Positions 1-8,985 of a DNA stretch of 64,000 nt are shown one piece after another (positions within the stretch are counted from its first letter, which is position 1; every line of letters starts with the position of its first letter). This DNA comes from Sphaerisporangium sp. (GTDB lineage Bacteria; Actinomycetota; Actinomycetes; Streptosporangiales; Streptosporangiaceae). The DNA lies in contig JAOPYI010000113.1 of NCBI GenBank assembly GCA_025964675.1, forward strand, positions 33,694 to 97,693, read 5' to 3'. A program made the position numbers and the translations under genes. The notes below the pieces were generated by a model. The model had not been told where the DNA came from and did not search any database. It was given only the letters and a program-made list of their open reading frames with translations.

Positions 1-36
1 CTCTCACCGGGTGCGCGCGCTTCGCCCCGGGAGCTG

Positions 37-1638
37 TCAGGGCCGCAGGTCGTCGGCGGCGACCGGCTCCCCGGCGCCCATCGCCGTCTCGGCGGCCAGG
101 CGAAGCGAGGCGACCACCGCCTCCCGCAGGCCGCGCAGGCGGTGCTCGGGAAGCTCGAGGAGGGTGACCTCGCCGGCCCAGGGGGCCGCCCGGGAGACGA
201 TCGCCCGCGCCTGCTTCTTGGTGAGGCCCCCATGAGCCCTGATCAGGCCTTCGCGCCAGGTGTTGGCGAGCTTGCCGTGGGCGTTGTCCAGGATGCCCCG
301 CAGCAGGCGGCCGGTCTCGCCGTCCGGGGGCGGCAGCCGTACCGCGTCGACCACCGTGCCCGTGCCGGTGATCTCGTACAGCGGGGAGAGCGGTGAGAGA
401 TCGGGCGCGGGCCCGGCGAGGAAGGCCCGTACGTGGCCGGCGCGGGTGGCGAGCAGCAGGCGGGGCAGCGCCGCCTCCAGACCGGAGGGCACGGCCATCG
501 CGACCCGCGCGGGAGAGGCGGCGTACGGCTTGGCCAGCCACGTGGACAGCCTCGCCCTCGGGGCGCGGGGCGCGGTGTCCTTCGGCCAGTCACCGACCAG
601 CACCTCAGGCTCGAAGCCCGCCTCGAAGGACGCGCCGGACGCGGGCCCCGGGCGTGACTCGACCGACTGCGGCCCCTGGGTGTAGATCGCGGTGCCGAAG
701 CGCTCGACCCTGGCGGCGATGGCGGGACGGGTCTTGCTGGTGGGGCGCAGGACGTAGAGGTCGGCGGCCGAGCCGATGGCCTCCGCACCGAAGTAGCGGT
801 TGAAGTCCGGATATATGGCCTCTAGAGCGAGATTCAGGTCGTGAAGGGTGCTCTGCACCTTCAGCGCCAGCATGGGGGTGCGCTCGCTCACCCCGTACGC
901 CAGCAGGACCCGGCCCCGCTCCGGATCGCGCAGCCCCTCCATGGCCCTGGCCACGAACAACCCGACCCCCTCGGGGGTGTACGGCGGGTCGGTGATCGCC
1001 AGGTCGGCCTGGTCGCGGGCCGACGGGGGCAGTCCGAGGCGCAGGTCGGCCCAGAGGACCCGCACGCCGAGGCCGAGGCTCTCCGCCTGGGCGTCGATGT
1101 AGGCCAGGATGCGATCGTCGATGTCGGCCACGGTGACCTGGACGCCCGGGTGGATCATCGCGACCGCCAGCGAGGTCAGGTCGTGGTCGCCGACGCACAG
1201 CAGGCGCGAGCCCGGCAGCCAGAACCTCGCGCCGAGCAGGAGCGCCCTGCGCACGACCGTCTCCGGCGTCGCGGCCACGTGGTCGAGCGCGTGACGCCCG
1301 CGCGGCCCTCCCGCGATCAGCTTCTCCATGCGCTCGACCACGTCGGCGTGGCGGGGGAGAAGGTGCGCCACGGGGTCGGCGGGGGCGGCGGAGCCCTCGC
1401 CGAGGACCTCTCGGCATGCCCGCGCCTGCTCGGCCGTGAGCCGGAACCGATCCCCGGACCGCTGCGCACCGGCCTCCCGCAGGAGCGCCTCGACGCCGCG
1501 CCGGGAGGTCGCGGTCTGCCTGACCAGATCCGCCAGGGCCCACCAGGCGCCGTCGCACAGCAGCGCCAGCGCCGCGCGGAGCCTTCTGGCGTCCACCCCG
1601 GCCTCGGCCAGCAGCCTGTTCAGTCCGTCGGGCTCCAT
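37..1638 (-). CDS. BpsA-like aminopropyltransferase / methyltransferase-fold protein
   Basis: 533-residue cytoplasmic protein starting at an ATG. The N-terminal ~75 residues look like a winged helix. The central part (about residues 90-330) matches the branched-chain polyamine synthase family (N4-bis(aminopropyl)spermidine synthase, PF01861 type): an S-adenosyl-binding Rossmann fold with a GDHDLTS motif near residue 150 and DPPYT near residue 215. The family uses decarboxylated S-adenosylmethionine to add aminopropyl groups to spermidine. The usual acidic GDDD motif reads GDHD here, and there is an extra C-terminal part of about 190 residues not expected in BpsA, so the substrate is uncertain. 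It is divergent from the GH25 gene and is the first gene of the window, so its downstream partners are not visible. Family assignment is fairly secure; the reaction is inferred. Confidence 0.7.
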   Translation of the reverse strand: MEPDGLNRLLAEAGVDARRLRAALALLCDGAWWALADLVRQTATSRRGVEALLREAGAQRSGDRFRLTAEQARACREVLGEGSAAPADPVAHLLPRHADVVERMEKLIAGGPRGRHALDHVAATPETVVRRALLLGARFWLPGSRLLCVGDHDLTSLAVAMIHPGVQVTVADIDDRILAYIDAQAESLGLGVRVLWADLRLGLPPSARDQADLAITDPPYTPEGVGLFVARAMEGLRDPERGRVLLAYGVSERTPMLALKVQSTLHDLNLALEAIYPDFNRYFGAEAIGSAADLYVLRPTSKTRPAIAARVERFGTAIYTQGPQSVESRPGPASGASFEAGFEPEVLVGDWPKDTAPRAPRARLSTWLAKPYAASPARVAMAVPSGLEAALPRLLLATRAGHVRAFLAGPAPDLSPLSPLYEITGTGTVVDAVRLPPPDGETGRLLRGILDNAHGKLANTWREGLIRAHGGLTKKQARAIVSRAAPWAGEVTLLELPEHRLRGLREAVVASLRLAAETAMGAGEPVAADDLRP

Positions 1639-1807
1639 GCCGCAACCCTATCGGTGGCCCGCCTCCCGGCCGGGTGCCCGCCGCCTGGGCGGATCGGATC
1701 GCTGAACGGGAGTTCCCGCCGGGAAGCGGGCGTGTCCGAGCGGTCGCGGGAGCGGTCCGTTTACTAAACTCCCCCGGGGCGAGGTCACGGGGAGCGTGGG
1801 AACCCTC

Positions 1808-2422
1808 ATGCTGTACGGCATAGATGTGTCCAACTGGCAGGGCGCCGTCGACTGGGCGGAGTACGCCGGCGAGGGCGTCGACTTCGGTTTCGCTAAGGCG
1901 AGCGAGGGCGCGGCGTTCACCGACAAGTGGTTCGCCCGCAACTGGACGGCGATGCGGGAGAACTGGCTGGTCTGCGGGGCCTACCACTTCGGTCACCCGA
2001 AGGGCGATCCCGACGACCAGGCACGCCACTTTCTCGACGTGGTCGACGCGGCGGGCGGCCTGCGGCGCGGCGACCTGGTCGCCCTGGACCTGGAGCACTC
2101 CGGCCACCTTCCGCCGAACGAGGTCGCCGCGTTCGCCAGGCGCTGGTGCCACGTGCTGACCCGGTGCACCGGCATCAGGCCGCTCATCTACACCTTCGTG
2201 TCGTTCGCCAGGAAGGGCTACTGCGAGGGGCTGAAGGACTACCCCCTGTGGATCGCCGCGCCGAGCCATCCGAAGGGCCACCCCGTCGTGCCGCCGCCGT
2301 GGGAAAGGTGGACCATCCACCAGTACGCCCACGGCCCCATCGATCGCAGCGTGTTCAGGGGCACCCGGGCCCAGCTCACCGCGCTCGGTCTCCAGCCACA
2401 GCCCCACAGGCGCAAGGCGTAG
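1808..2422 (+). CDS. GH25-family lysozyme (N-acetylmuramidase)
   Basis: 204-residue single-domain glycoside hydrolase family 25 protein. It opens with the family signature GIDVSNWQG and carries the ALDLEHSG strand with the D-x-E catalytic pair, then IYTFVSF and a terminal WTIHQYA strand, in the order seen in Chalaropsis-type lysozymes that cut the MurNAc-GlcNAc bond of peptidoglycan. No signal peptide or membrane segment is visible, which is unusual for a wall hydrolase; export by a non-classical route or action after lysis are possibilities. ATG 1808 is preferred because GGGGAG (1789-1794) lies 13 bases upstream; an in-frame GTG at 1796 sits too close to it. The gene is divergent from the BpsA-like gene and ends 85 bases before thrS. 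Confidence 0.85.
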   Translation: MLYGIDVSNWQGAVDWAEYAGEGVDFGFAKASEGAAFTDKWFARNWTAMRENWLVCGAYHFGHPKGDPDDQARHFLDVVDAAGGLRRGDLVALDLEHSGHLPPNEVAAFARRWCHVLTRCTGIRPLIYTFVSFARKGYCEGLKDYPLWIAAPSHPKGHPVVPPPWERWTIHQYAHGPIDRSVFRGTRAQLTALGLQPQPHRRKA

Positions 2423-2507
2423 GGACCCGGCGATAATCGGAGGCGGCTCCCGGTAGCATCGGGCACGATAAAGGTGAAACCGAGTCCACACATTCCTTGG
2501 AGTAATC

Positions 2508-4475
2508 GTGCCTGCCGCCCTCGAAATACGCGTCACCGTCGCCGGAGCCGAGCGTGTGGTGGCGGGCGGCACGACGGCCGGTGAGGCGCTCGAGGCCGAC
2601 GGCCGCACCGTCGTGGCGGCGAAGATCAACGGCGAGCCGCGTGACCTGGCCACCGAGGTCGCCGACGGCGACACCGTCGAGCCCATCGCCGTCGACAGCG
2701 AGCAGGGCCGGTCCATCCTCCGCCACTCCACCGCCCACGTGATGGCGCAGGCCGTCCAGGAGATCTTCCCCGGCGCCCGGCTCGGCATCGGCCCGCCCGT
2801 GGAGAACGGCTTCTACTACGACTTCGACGTCGAGCAGCCGTTCACCCCGGACGACCTCAAGCGCGTCGAGAAGCGCATGCGCGAGATCGTCAAGCAGGGG
2901 CAGACTTTCGCAAGGCGAGCCGTGTCCGACGACGCCGCCCGCGAGGAGCTCGCCGCCGAGCCCTACAAGCTGGAGCTGATCGGCCTCAAGGGCGGCACCG
3001 CCGAGGACGAGAGCGTCGAGGTGGGTGGCGACCAGCTCACCATCTACGACAACCTCGACCCCAAGTCGGGCGAGCTGTGCTGGAAGGATCTCTGCCGGGG
3101 CCCGCACCTGCCGTCGACCCGGGGCATCCCGGCGTTCAAGCTGATGCGCTCCGGCGGCGCCTACTGGCGGGGCAGCGAGAAGAACCCCCAGCTCCAGCGC
3201 ATCTACGGCACCGCGTGGGAGTCCCGCGAGAAGCAGGACGACTACCTCCACCTGCTGGAGGAGGCCGAGAAGCGCGACCACCGCAAGCTGGGCGCCGAGC
3301 TCGACCTGTTCTCGTTCCCGACCGAGCTGGGCTCTGGCCTCGCGGTCTTCCACCCCAAGGGCGGCGTGGTGCGCCGCATCATGGAGGACTACTCCCGGCG
3401 CAGGCACGAGGAGGCGGGTTACTCCTTCGTGAACACCCCGCACATCACCAAGGAGAACCTCTACCAGATCTCCGGCCACCTCGACTGGTACGCCGACGGC
3501 ATGTTCCCCCCCATGGAGCTGGAGGGCGCGCGCTACTACCTCAAGCCCATGAACTGCCCGATGCACAACCTGATCTTCAGGTCGCGCGGGCGGTCCTACC
3601 GCGAGCTGCCGCTGCGCCTGTTCGAGTTCGGCACCGTCTACCGCTACGAGAAGTCCGGCGTGGTGCACGGCCTCACCCGCGTGCGCGGCATGACGCAGGA
3701 CGACGCCCACATCTACTGCACCCGCGATCAGATGCAGGACGAGCTGAAGAGCCTGCTGCGGTTCGTGCTCAGGCTCCTGCGCGACTACGGCCTGGATGAC
3801 TTCTACCTGGAGCTGTCGACCCGTGACCCGGAGAAGTCCATCGGCACCGACGAGGTCTGGGCGGAGGCCACCGAGGCGCTGCGCGTCGCGGCCGAGGCCG
3901 AGAGCCTCGAGCTCGTCCTCGACGAGGGCGGCGCGGCGTTCTACGGGCCGAAGATCTCGGTGCAGGCCAAGGACGCCATCGGGCGCACCTGGCAGATGTC
4001 GACCATCCAGGTGGACCTGAACCTGCCGGAGCTCTTCGAGCTGGAGTTCCAGGGGGCCGACGGGTCGCGCCAGCGCCCGGTCATGATCCACCGGGCGCTG
4101 TTCGGGTCGATCGAGCGGTTCTTCGGCGTCCTGGTCGAGCACTACGCGGGCGCGTTCCCTCCGTGGCTCGCGCCAGTGCAGGTGATCGGCATCCCGATCT
4201 CCGAGGCCCACGTGTCCTATCTCGGCGACCTGGCCAAGAGGCTGCGCGAGCGGGGCATCCGGGTGGAGGTCGACGCCTCCGCCGACCGCATGCAGAAGAA
4301 GATCCGCAACGCCCAGAAGTCCAAGGTGCCCTTCATGCTGCTCGCCGGTGACGACGACATCGCCAACGGCGCGGTGTCCTTCCGCTACCGCAGCGGTGAG
4401 CAGAAGAACGGCGTCCCGGTGGACGAGGCCATCGCCCAGATCGTCGACGCCGTCGAGCGCCGCGTCCAGGTCTGA
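2508..4475 (+). CDS. thrS: Threonyl-tRNA synthetase
   Basis: 655-residue class II aminoacyl-tRNA synthetase that charges tRNA-Thr. Domains in order: TGS (about 1-62), second additional/editing domain with [10 protein letters not shown] (about 75-95), class II catalytic core (about 240-530) and C-terminal anticodon-binding domain (about 540-655). Zinc-ligand positions are present: Cys of MNCPMH, His of the [13 protein letters not shown] strand, and His of [10 protein letters not shown]. Length is that of full-size bacterial ThrRS. Start is GTG 2508, with a TTGGAG element eight bases upstream. It is followed by the HIT gene as in Mycobacterium (Rv2614c-Rv2613c). The 85-base leader shows no T-box that I can recognise. 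Confidence 0.97.
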   Translation: MPAALEIRVTVAGAERVVAGGTTAGEALEADGRTVVAAKINGEPRDLATEVADGDTVEPIAVDSEQGRSILRHSTAHVMAQAVQEIFPGARLGIGPPVENGFYYDFDVEQPFTPDDLKRVEKRMREIVKQGQTFARRAVSDDAAREELAAEPYKLELIGLKGGTAEDESVEVGGDQLTIYDNLDPKSGELCWKDLCRGPHLPSTRGIPAFKLMRSGGAYWRGSEKNPQLQRIYGTAWESREKQDDYLHLLEEAEKRDHRKLGAELDLFSFPTELGSGLAVFHPKGGVVRRIMEDYSRRRHEEAGYSFVNTPHITKENLYQISGHLDWYADGMFPPMELEGARYYLKPMNCPMHNLIFRSRGRSYRELPLRLFEFGTVYRYEKSGVVHGLTRVRGMTQDDAHIYCTRDQMQDELKSLLRFVLRLLRDYGLDDFYLELSTRDPEKSIGTDEVWAEATEALRVAAEAESLELVLDEGGAAFYGPKISVQAKDAIGRTWQMSTIQVDLNLPELFELEFQGADGSRQRPVMIHRALFGSIERFFGVLVEHYAGAFPPWLAPVQVIGIPISEAHVSYLGDLAKRLRERGIRVEVDASADRMQKKIRNAQKSKVPFMLLAGDDDIANGAVSFRYRSGEQKNGVPVDEAIAQIVDAVERRVQV

Positions 4476-4489
4476 GAGACCTCCCACCT

Positions 4490-4520
4490 GCTCCGGGAGC
4501 GGCCGGTCCGGTCCCGGAGC
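4490..4520 (+). terminator. Hairpin downstream of thrS
   Basis: GCTCCGGGA (4490-4498) pairs perfectly with TCCCGGAGC (4512-4520), 14 bases after the thrS stop. No T-tract follows, so it may be a weak terminator or a processing stem. A second palindrome (4541-4561, GGCCGGTGC/GCACCGGCC) lies between it and the HIT gene. Confidence 0.45.
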
Positions 4521-4616
4521 GCCGCACGCGCCAAGTGGAGGGCCGGTGCCCGGCACCGGCCTACTCGCGTGTCCGCTGCGTGGTGCCCGGCGGGCGGACA
4601 GGCCGCGCCTCGTCCT

Positions 4617-5174
4617 ATGCTGCAAGGCATGCAGGAGCCGATTGAGCAGCCCGGTGCCGGAGAGCCCGACAACTTCCAGCGTCTCTGGACCCCCCACCGC
4701 ATGGCTTACATCAAGGGGGAGAACAAGCCGAGCGGCACGGGCCCAGGTGATGGCTGCCCGTTCTGTGAGATCCCCACGATGAGCGATCAGGACGGGCTCA
4801 TCGTCGCCCGTGGCTCCTCGGTGTTCGCGGTGCTCAACCTCTACCCGTACAACTCCGGGCACATGATGGTCTGCCCGTACCGTCACGTTCCCGACTACGT
4901 CGACCTGGACGAGTCCGAGACGGCCGAGTTGGGCGACTTCACCAAGCGCGCGATGCAGTCGCTGCGGAAGGCGAGCGGCGCGCAGGGCTTCAACGTCGGC
5001 ATGAACCTCGGCCACGTCGCCGGGGCCGGCATCGCGGGTCACCTGCACCAGCACGTCGTGCCCCGCTGGGGTGGCGACACCAACTTCATGCCGGTGGTGG
5101 GCCACACCAAGGTGCTCCCGCAACTTCTGCAGGACACCAGGGACATCCTCGCCGACGCCTGGCCCGCCGCCTAG
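4617..5174 (+). CDS. HIT-family nucleotide hydrolase/phosphorylase (Ap4A-type)
   Basis: About 185 residues, with the histidine-triad motif HLHQHVVPRW near the C-terminus and a CPFC pair near residue 43 that could bind zinc. Closely resembles the Mycobacterium Rv2613c family, whose member is described as a diadenosine tetraphosphate phosphorylase, including the stretch around LNLYPYN and the RWGGD segment. Likely cytoplasmic turnover of dinucleoside polyphosphates, some of which arise as by-products of aminoacyl-tRNA synthetases such as the adjacent ThrRS. The start is uncertain: ATG 4617 and ATG 4629 are both plausible; an upstream GTG at 4569 would add 16 residues of low-complexity sequence. 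In related genomes pgsA follows directly; here about 11.7 kb intervene. Confidence 0.88.
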   Translation: MLQGMQEPIEQPGAGEPDNFQRLWTPHRMAYIKGENKPSGTGPGDGCPFCEIPTMSDQDGLIVARGSSVFAVLNLYPYNSGHMMVCPYRHVPDYVDLDESETAELGDFTKRAMQSLRKASGAQGFNVGMNLGHVAGAGIAGHLHQHVVPRWGGDTNFMPVVGHTKVLPQLLQDTRDILADAWPAA

Positions 5175-5177
5175 CCT

Positions 5178-5205
5178 CCAAGGGCCGCGGTCACGCGTCC
5201 CTTGG
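5178..5205. terminator. Bidirectional terminator between convergent genes
   Basis: CCAAGGG (5178-5184) and CCCTTGG (5199-5205) form a perfect 7-bp stem with a 14-base loop in the 54-base gap between two convergent stop codons (5174 and 5229). Confidence 0.5.
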
Positions 5206-5228
5206 GCGTCCGGGCTCGTCGTGAGGGG

Positions 5229-7340
5229 TCAGGTGGTCAAGGGGCGCAGCACGGGGGAGGGCTCCGGTGGCACGGGCGCGAGGGCGCGGATCCCCGCCGA
5301 CAGCACCAGCGGGACGGCCAGCGCCAGCGCCATCGACAGCACGGCGGCGCCCGAGTCGTTGACCAGCATCCCGACCACCCCGCTGACCAGGGATCCGATC
5401 AGGCCGGCGCGCAGCATCGGCGCGCGCTCGAACGCCACGGGCAGGACCCCGGCGCTGGCGGTGCCCGGGCGGAGGAGCGCGAAGACCAGGAACGCGAAGG
5501 CGGCGACGACGATCGGCATGAGGTTGGGCGAGAGCAGCGTGCTCAGCATGGCCGTCAGCTTCCTGAGGATCACCGGCAGGAACGTGCCGTCGAACACCTG
5601 CCCGGCGAACCGCCCGAGATGGGTCTGCGAGCCCGGCGGCCGGAGGTAGTCGAGGTAGGCGATGCCCATCACAAGGACGCCGCCCGCCACGCAGAAGGCC
5701 CCCAGCTTGACGACCGAGACCTTCTTGCCCGCCACCAGCAGTGCGGTGACCGCGATGCCCGGGACGAACGCGATCACGCCGCCGAAGTCGCTGCCGATCC
5801 CCGGCCAGCCGTCGAGGAGCATCGCGAAGCCGCCGAGGCCGGCCACCAGGGCGACGGCCACCCGTCGGCGGCCCGTCCGCACCAGGCCGTCGGCGACGGC
5901 GGTCGTCAGCAGGAGCACGGCGGTGGCGAGCAGGGCGAAGGGGATGTTCCCGAGGCCGTAGTAACGCGCGCCGACCACGCCGGTGTAGCCCATGAGGCTG
6001 TTGAGCTGCAGGGGGGTGCCGGTGAGCAGGTCGCCGACGAGCACGGCGGCCGTGACGCCCGCGATGACGGCGGGCGGCCCGAGCACGCTGCCCGCCTCCG
6101 GGCGGCCCCGCAGGCGCGACCACAGGGCCGGGGCGGCCAGGGCCAGGCCGGTCAGTACGACCGCGCAGGAGGCGACCCCGGCCAGAAGCGCCAGCACGGG
6201 CACCGCCGCGCGGTCCCACGGAGCGAGGTTGACCAGGAAGGTGGAGGCCGGGAGCGACGCGAGGCCCAGCGCGGCGACCCGCACCCCGCCAAGGCCCCGG
6301 CGGCGGCGCAGCAGCAGGAAGGCGATCCCGTAGAAGAGCACCTGGAGCACCGCCAGGCCGGTGAAGAACGGGCCGCCCGCGGCGCGGATGGCCTGCCCGG
6401 CGACGTCGGCGCCGCGGAGCGCCGTGATGCCGTCGTCGAGCGTCGTCGTACGGCTGGCGCTCCACGGCACCCCGATGACGGTCGGGGGAACGGCCACTCC
6501 GGCCGCCGTGAGCATCGTGGCCGTGATGTCGGGCAGGATGACCATGTCGTCCCGGTGGGTCGACATCGCCCCGAGGAAGTGCCCCTGGGCGCCCGCCGCC
6601 CGCCACATCGCGACCCGCAGGTGCGGCTCGGAGCCGTGGTCGGCCAGCCCGGCCAGCAGCACCGTCGTGTCCTGCGGCAGCAGGCCCAGCACCGCGCCGG
6701 CCTTGGCGTCGGCCGCCCTGAGCGCGGCCTTGCGCCGCGCCGGGGACAGGCTCTCCGGCAGCTCCGACAGCCGCTCGCCATTGATGTAGGGGCGGACCAG
6801 GTCGTCCACGTCCACGGCGAGCACGCCGCACCCGGACCAGTCGGCGACCTTGTCGGGAGAGGGGGCGTAGCGGTCGACCCGCCCGGCCCGGTCGGCGAGC
6901 GCGAGGGCCGCGCCGGGGCCCACCGCGGAGGTGCACTGACCGGCCGCGTGCACCGCGGCGCCCAGCGTGCCCGCGTACTTGACGTCGCGCACCGTCCAGA
7001 GCCAGTCGAAGCCCGGGATGACCGCCCCGGCCCCCTGCTGTTCCGGGGCGGGCGGGGGCCCGCACTTGGAGCCGACCGACGAGCGCACCCCGGCCGACAC
7101 CGTCAGCCACCCGTCGTAGGGACAGGTGGTCCTGCCCACCGCGCGGACCGACAGCGAGCCCACCGCGCTCTGGCCCGCCAGCCGCCACAGGTTGGGGGTG
7201 TCGGCGGCGTTCACGTCGTGCCAGTGGAGCCCGGGCACGCCGATCAGGGCCACCCGCGCGGGGCCGTCCGCCCGCGCGACGGCGGGGGCCATGATGAGCC
7301 CCAACATGATCACAGCCAACGCGCCGAGCACCCGCCTCAC
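5229..7340 (-). CDS. Polytopic membrane protein with alkaline-phosphatase-like ectodomain
   Basis: 703 residues. An N-terminal signal segment (about 5-27, ending ARADG) is followed by a roughly 330-residue extracytoplasmic domain and then about 10 hydrophobic segments to the C-terminus. The ectodomain runs from VALIGVPGLHWHDVN through NAADTPNLWRLA to DHGSEPHLRVAMW, DDMVILPDITATML and VIGVPW, an order reminiscent of the alkaline phosphatase/sulfatase superfamily, but I cannot assign metal ligands with confidence. Start GTG 7340 has GGGAGG six bases upstream; another GTG lies immediately before it at 7343. Similar membrane proteins of unknown function occur in actinomycetes. Role could be hydrolysis or transfer of a phosphate- or sulfate-linked envelope group; this is inference. 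Confidence 0.7.
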   Translation of the reverse strand: MRRVLGALAVIMLGLIMAPAVARADGPARVALIGVPGLHWHDVNAADTPNLWRLAGQSAVGSLSVRAVGRTTCPYDGWLTVSAGVRSSVGSKCGPPPAPEQQGAGAVIPGFDWLWTVRDVKYAGTLGAAVHAAGQCTSAVGPGAALALADRAGRVDRYAPSPDKVADWSGCGVLAVDVDDLVRPYINGERLSELPESLSPARRKAALRAADAKAGAVLGLLPQDTTVLLAGLADHGSEPHLRVAMWRAAGAQGHFLGAMSTHRDDMVILPDITATMLTAAGVAVPPTVIGVPWSASRTTTLDDGITALRGADVAGQAIRAAGGPFFTGLAVLQVLFYGIAFLLLRRRRGLGGVRVAALGLASLPASTFLVNLAPWDRAAVPVLALLAGVASCAVVLTGLALAAPALWSRLRGRPEAGSVLGPPAVIAGVTAAVLVGDLLTGTPLQLNSLMGYTGVVGARYYGLGNIPFALLATAVLLLTTAVADGLVRTGRRRVAVALVAGLGGFAMLLDGWPGIGSDFGGVIAFVPGIAVTALLVAGKKVSVVKLGAFCVAGGVLVMGIAYLDYLRPPGSQTHLGRFAGQVFDGTFLPVILRKLTAMLSTLLSPNLMPIVVAAFAFLVFALLRPGTASAGVLPVAFERAPMLRAGLIGSLVSGVVGMLVNDSGAAVLSMALALAVPLVLSAGIRALAPVPPEPSPVLRPLTT

Positions 7341-7620
7341 CACTGACCTCCCAAAACCTTCTACCGGCAAATCCTTGGCACCGTACGGGAAAATCAGCTG
7401 CCCGGTCCAGGAAACCGCGCTGAACATCATGCGAAAGGTTACCGTGGGCCACGGGTCGAGCGGGGCCGCGTAGCGTCGTGCACGCGTGCTGGCTGACCAC
7501 GACCACCGCTGCCGGTTCAGGTGCTCGTGCCGGTACCACTTGTCGTTTGGGAAGGTCGTCAGGTCGAATGACGCCCTGATGCCCCTCGTCCCCCATGCAA
7601 TGCTGATGTAGAACTGAATC
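7341..7620. other. Divergent intergenic region, 280 bp
   Basis: Separates the divergent membrane-protein and lipoprotein genes and should hold both promoters. The lipoprotein ATG at 7621 has no Shine-Dalgarno sequence and is preceded by TAGAAC at 7609-7614, so a leaderless transcript is possible. No RNA gene or convincing ORF seen. Confidence 0.5.
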
Positions 7621-8214
7621 ATGATCCTTAGTGGTGTTCTCAGGACCCTGCGATGGCCGGTGTTGATGGCGGCGGTACTGCCGCTGGCAGCCTGCGGCGC
7701 GCCGGAGGCCGGTGCGCCGCCCCAGGCGGGGGCCGTCCAGGGCGCCGGCCGGCCGGGGAGCCTGGGCAATCCGCGCGTGCTCAACTGCGAGAACCGCAAC
7801 GGTGAGGTGCCGGAGGAGAAGACCATGGTCCTGACCACGGGGCCGGAGGACCTCGTCATCGGGCCACTGGTCGTGCCCGGACTGATGGCCTGGGCCGGCG
7901 CGCGTCCGGAGGAATACGGCGCCGACCACAAGTTCAAGGTCGGCGCCGTGGTCAGGAAGGGCCAGACGGTCACCCTCTCCATCTCGGCAGAGTTCCACGA
8001 CAGCGCGGGGCTGCTTTACTCCGAGCCCTCCAGGACCGCGCGCACCCCGGCCGAGGCCGACCACGCGGTGACGTTCACCGCGTGCGCCGACCGCGACACG
8101 ATCTTCGTCGGTGGCTTCTACGTTCTCGAACCCCGGTGCGTTGTGCTGGAGATCCGCCCGCAGGGGCAGGCCGCCGTCCGCCGCGAGATCTCCTTCTTCG
8201 GCGGCGCCTGCTGA
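7621..8214 (+). CDS. Putative secreted lipoprotein, function unknown
   Basis: 197 residues. Residues 1-24 form a lipoprotein signal peptide with two early arginines, a hydrophobic core and the lipobox LAAC ending at Cys25. After it comes a short Ala/Gly/Pro-rich linker and a globular domain of about 145 residues with no signature I recognise; four further cysteines (in LNCENRN, FTACADR, EPRCVV and the C-terminal Cys197) could form two disulfides outside the membrane. The gene converges with the membrane-protein gene at 8216-8836, leaving a single base between the two stop codons. A functional tie to the neighbouring disulfide-related Mau-like cluster is conceivable but not shown. Confidence 0.7.
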   Translation: MILSGVLRTLRWPVLMAAVLPLAACGAPEAGAPPQAGAVQGAGRPGSLGNPRVLNCENRNGEVPEEKTMVLTTGPEDLVIGPLVVPGLMAWAGARPEEYGADHKFKVGAVVRKGQTVTLSISAEFHDSAGLLYSEPSRTARTPAEADHAVTFTACADRDTIFVGGFYVLEPRCVVLEIRPQGQAAVRREISFFGGAC

Positions 8215-8215
8215 G

Positions 8216-8836
8216 TCAGCCGGAGAACAGCGTCGCGACGACCCCGGCGAGCACGACCGCCAGCAGGCCCAGGGCCAGCCGCCGGAACGGCTTCTCCCGG
8301 TCCATGAGCCAGTTCATCAGCCAGACCGGTTCCTGCGGGCCCTCCGGGTCCCTCTTCGGCGGCACGGCCGTCACCATCACGATCCCGGGGATCGTGAAAC
8401 CCATCGCGTAGGCCACACCCGCCCACCAGGGCACCAGGCCGAACAGGGTGACACCCAGCGCCGCCCAGCTCAGGGAGGTCACCCGGAAGGTGGTCATGAC
8501 CAGGCCGGTGTCCAGCCCCCACACCAGCGCCCCGCGGGCGGGGCCGAGCCGGCCGAAGTGCTGCTGCGGGGTCTGCCGCCGCCACATCGGCGTGCGAAGC
8601 CCGAACAGGCCGGAGTCGATGGCCACGCACCAGAGCATGACGAGCACGGCGGCGATCTTCGTGACCGTGCCGGGCACCCAGCCGAACAGGCCGAAGCCGA
8701 GCAGATGGACCAGCCCGTAGGTGACGACCGCGGAGACGGTGAAACCGAGGGCGAGCATGAGGATCGGCCGATACATGGCCTTTTCCCCGGGGACTCTCCC
8801 CTGGACCAGGGGGCGGAGGTATCCGACGAAGGACAA
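8216..8836 (-). CDS. Integral membrane protein at the end of the Mau-like cluster
   Basis: 206 residues with about five hydrophobic segments: roughly 23-45, 55-75, 98-118 (weak), 120-150 and 183-204. A TTG start at 8836 follows the stop of a 26-residue peptide by three bases, suggesting translational coupling. The segment WGLDTGLVMTTFRVTS and a Gly-Pro-Gly-rich final loop suggest a channel or electron-carrier-like membrane protein. Topology is loosely like CcdA/DsbD transmembrane domains, but there is no Cys pair (only one Cys, in VMLWCVAID), so a thiol-relay role is not supported by its own residues. Being last in a minus-strand run that starts with mauE-like and mauD-like genes, it probably serves the same exported protein. 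Function not assigned. Confidence 0.65.
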   Translation of the reverse strand: MSFVGYLRPLVQGRVPGEKAMYRPILMLALGFTVSAVVTYGLVHLLGFGLFGWVPGTVTKIAAVLVMLWCVAIDSGLFGLRTPMWRRQTPQQHFGRLGPARGALVWGLDTGLVMTTFRVTSLSWAALGVTLFGLVPWWAGVAYAMGFTIPGIVMVTAVPPKRDPEGPQEPVWLMNWLMDREKPFRRLALGLLAVVLAGVVATLFSG

Positions 8837-8839
8837 GCC

Positions 8840-8920
8840 TCAAAAACTGAACAGTTGCGCGAAGCCGGCGCTGGCGACGAGCAGCAGCAGCGCGACGGTC
8901 ACCCAGACGTCGAAAGTCAA
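8840..8920 (-). CDS. 26-residue single-span membrane peptide (candidate small gene)
   Basis: Starts at TTG 8920, nine bases after a strong GGGGGGAGG. The product has a short polar start (TFDVW), then one hydrophobic helix rich in Val/Leu/Ala and ends FAQLFSF. The stop codon is three bases before the start of the next gene. Strong ribosome-binding site, transmembrane composition and tight coupling support a real gene; the TTG start and short length keep confidence moderate. Small single-span subunits often accompany membrane redox complexes. Confidence 0.5.
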   Translation of the reverse strand: MTFDVWVTVALLLLVASAGFAQLFSF

Positions 8921-8985
8921 CGCGTCATCCTCCCCCCGCGGTGGCCGCCCACGGGCCGGCGCGTGGGCGGCCACCTGTTCTGTTG

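Noticed and set aside
2423..2507. T-box-like AAAGGTGAAACCGAG upstream of thrS
   Set aside because: Lacks the T-box core, specifier loop and terminator; actinobacterial T-boxes are mainly on ileS.
2376..5123. 915-codon open frame antisense to thrS and the HIT gene
   Set aside because: Residue composition is that of a reverse-strand shadow (His/Leu/Asp/Val-rich, no motifs); thrS and the HIT gene on the plus strand have clear family motifs.
5191..8064. 957-codon minus-strand frame overlapping the phosphatase-like membrane protein
   Set aside because: Out of frame with the membrane-protein ORF and without hydrophobic segments; an artefact of high G+C.
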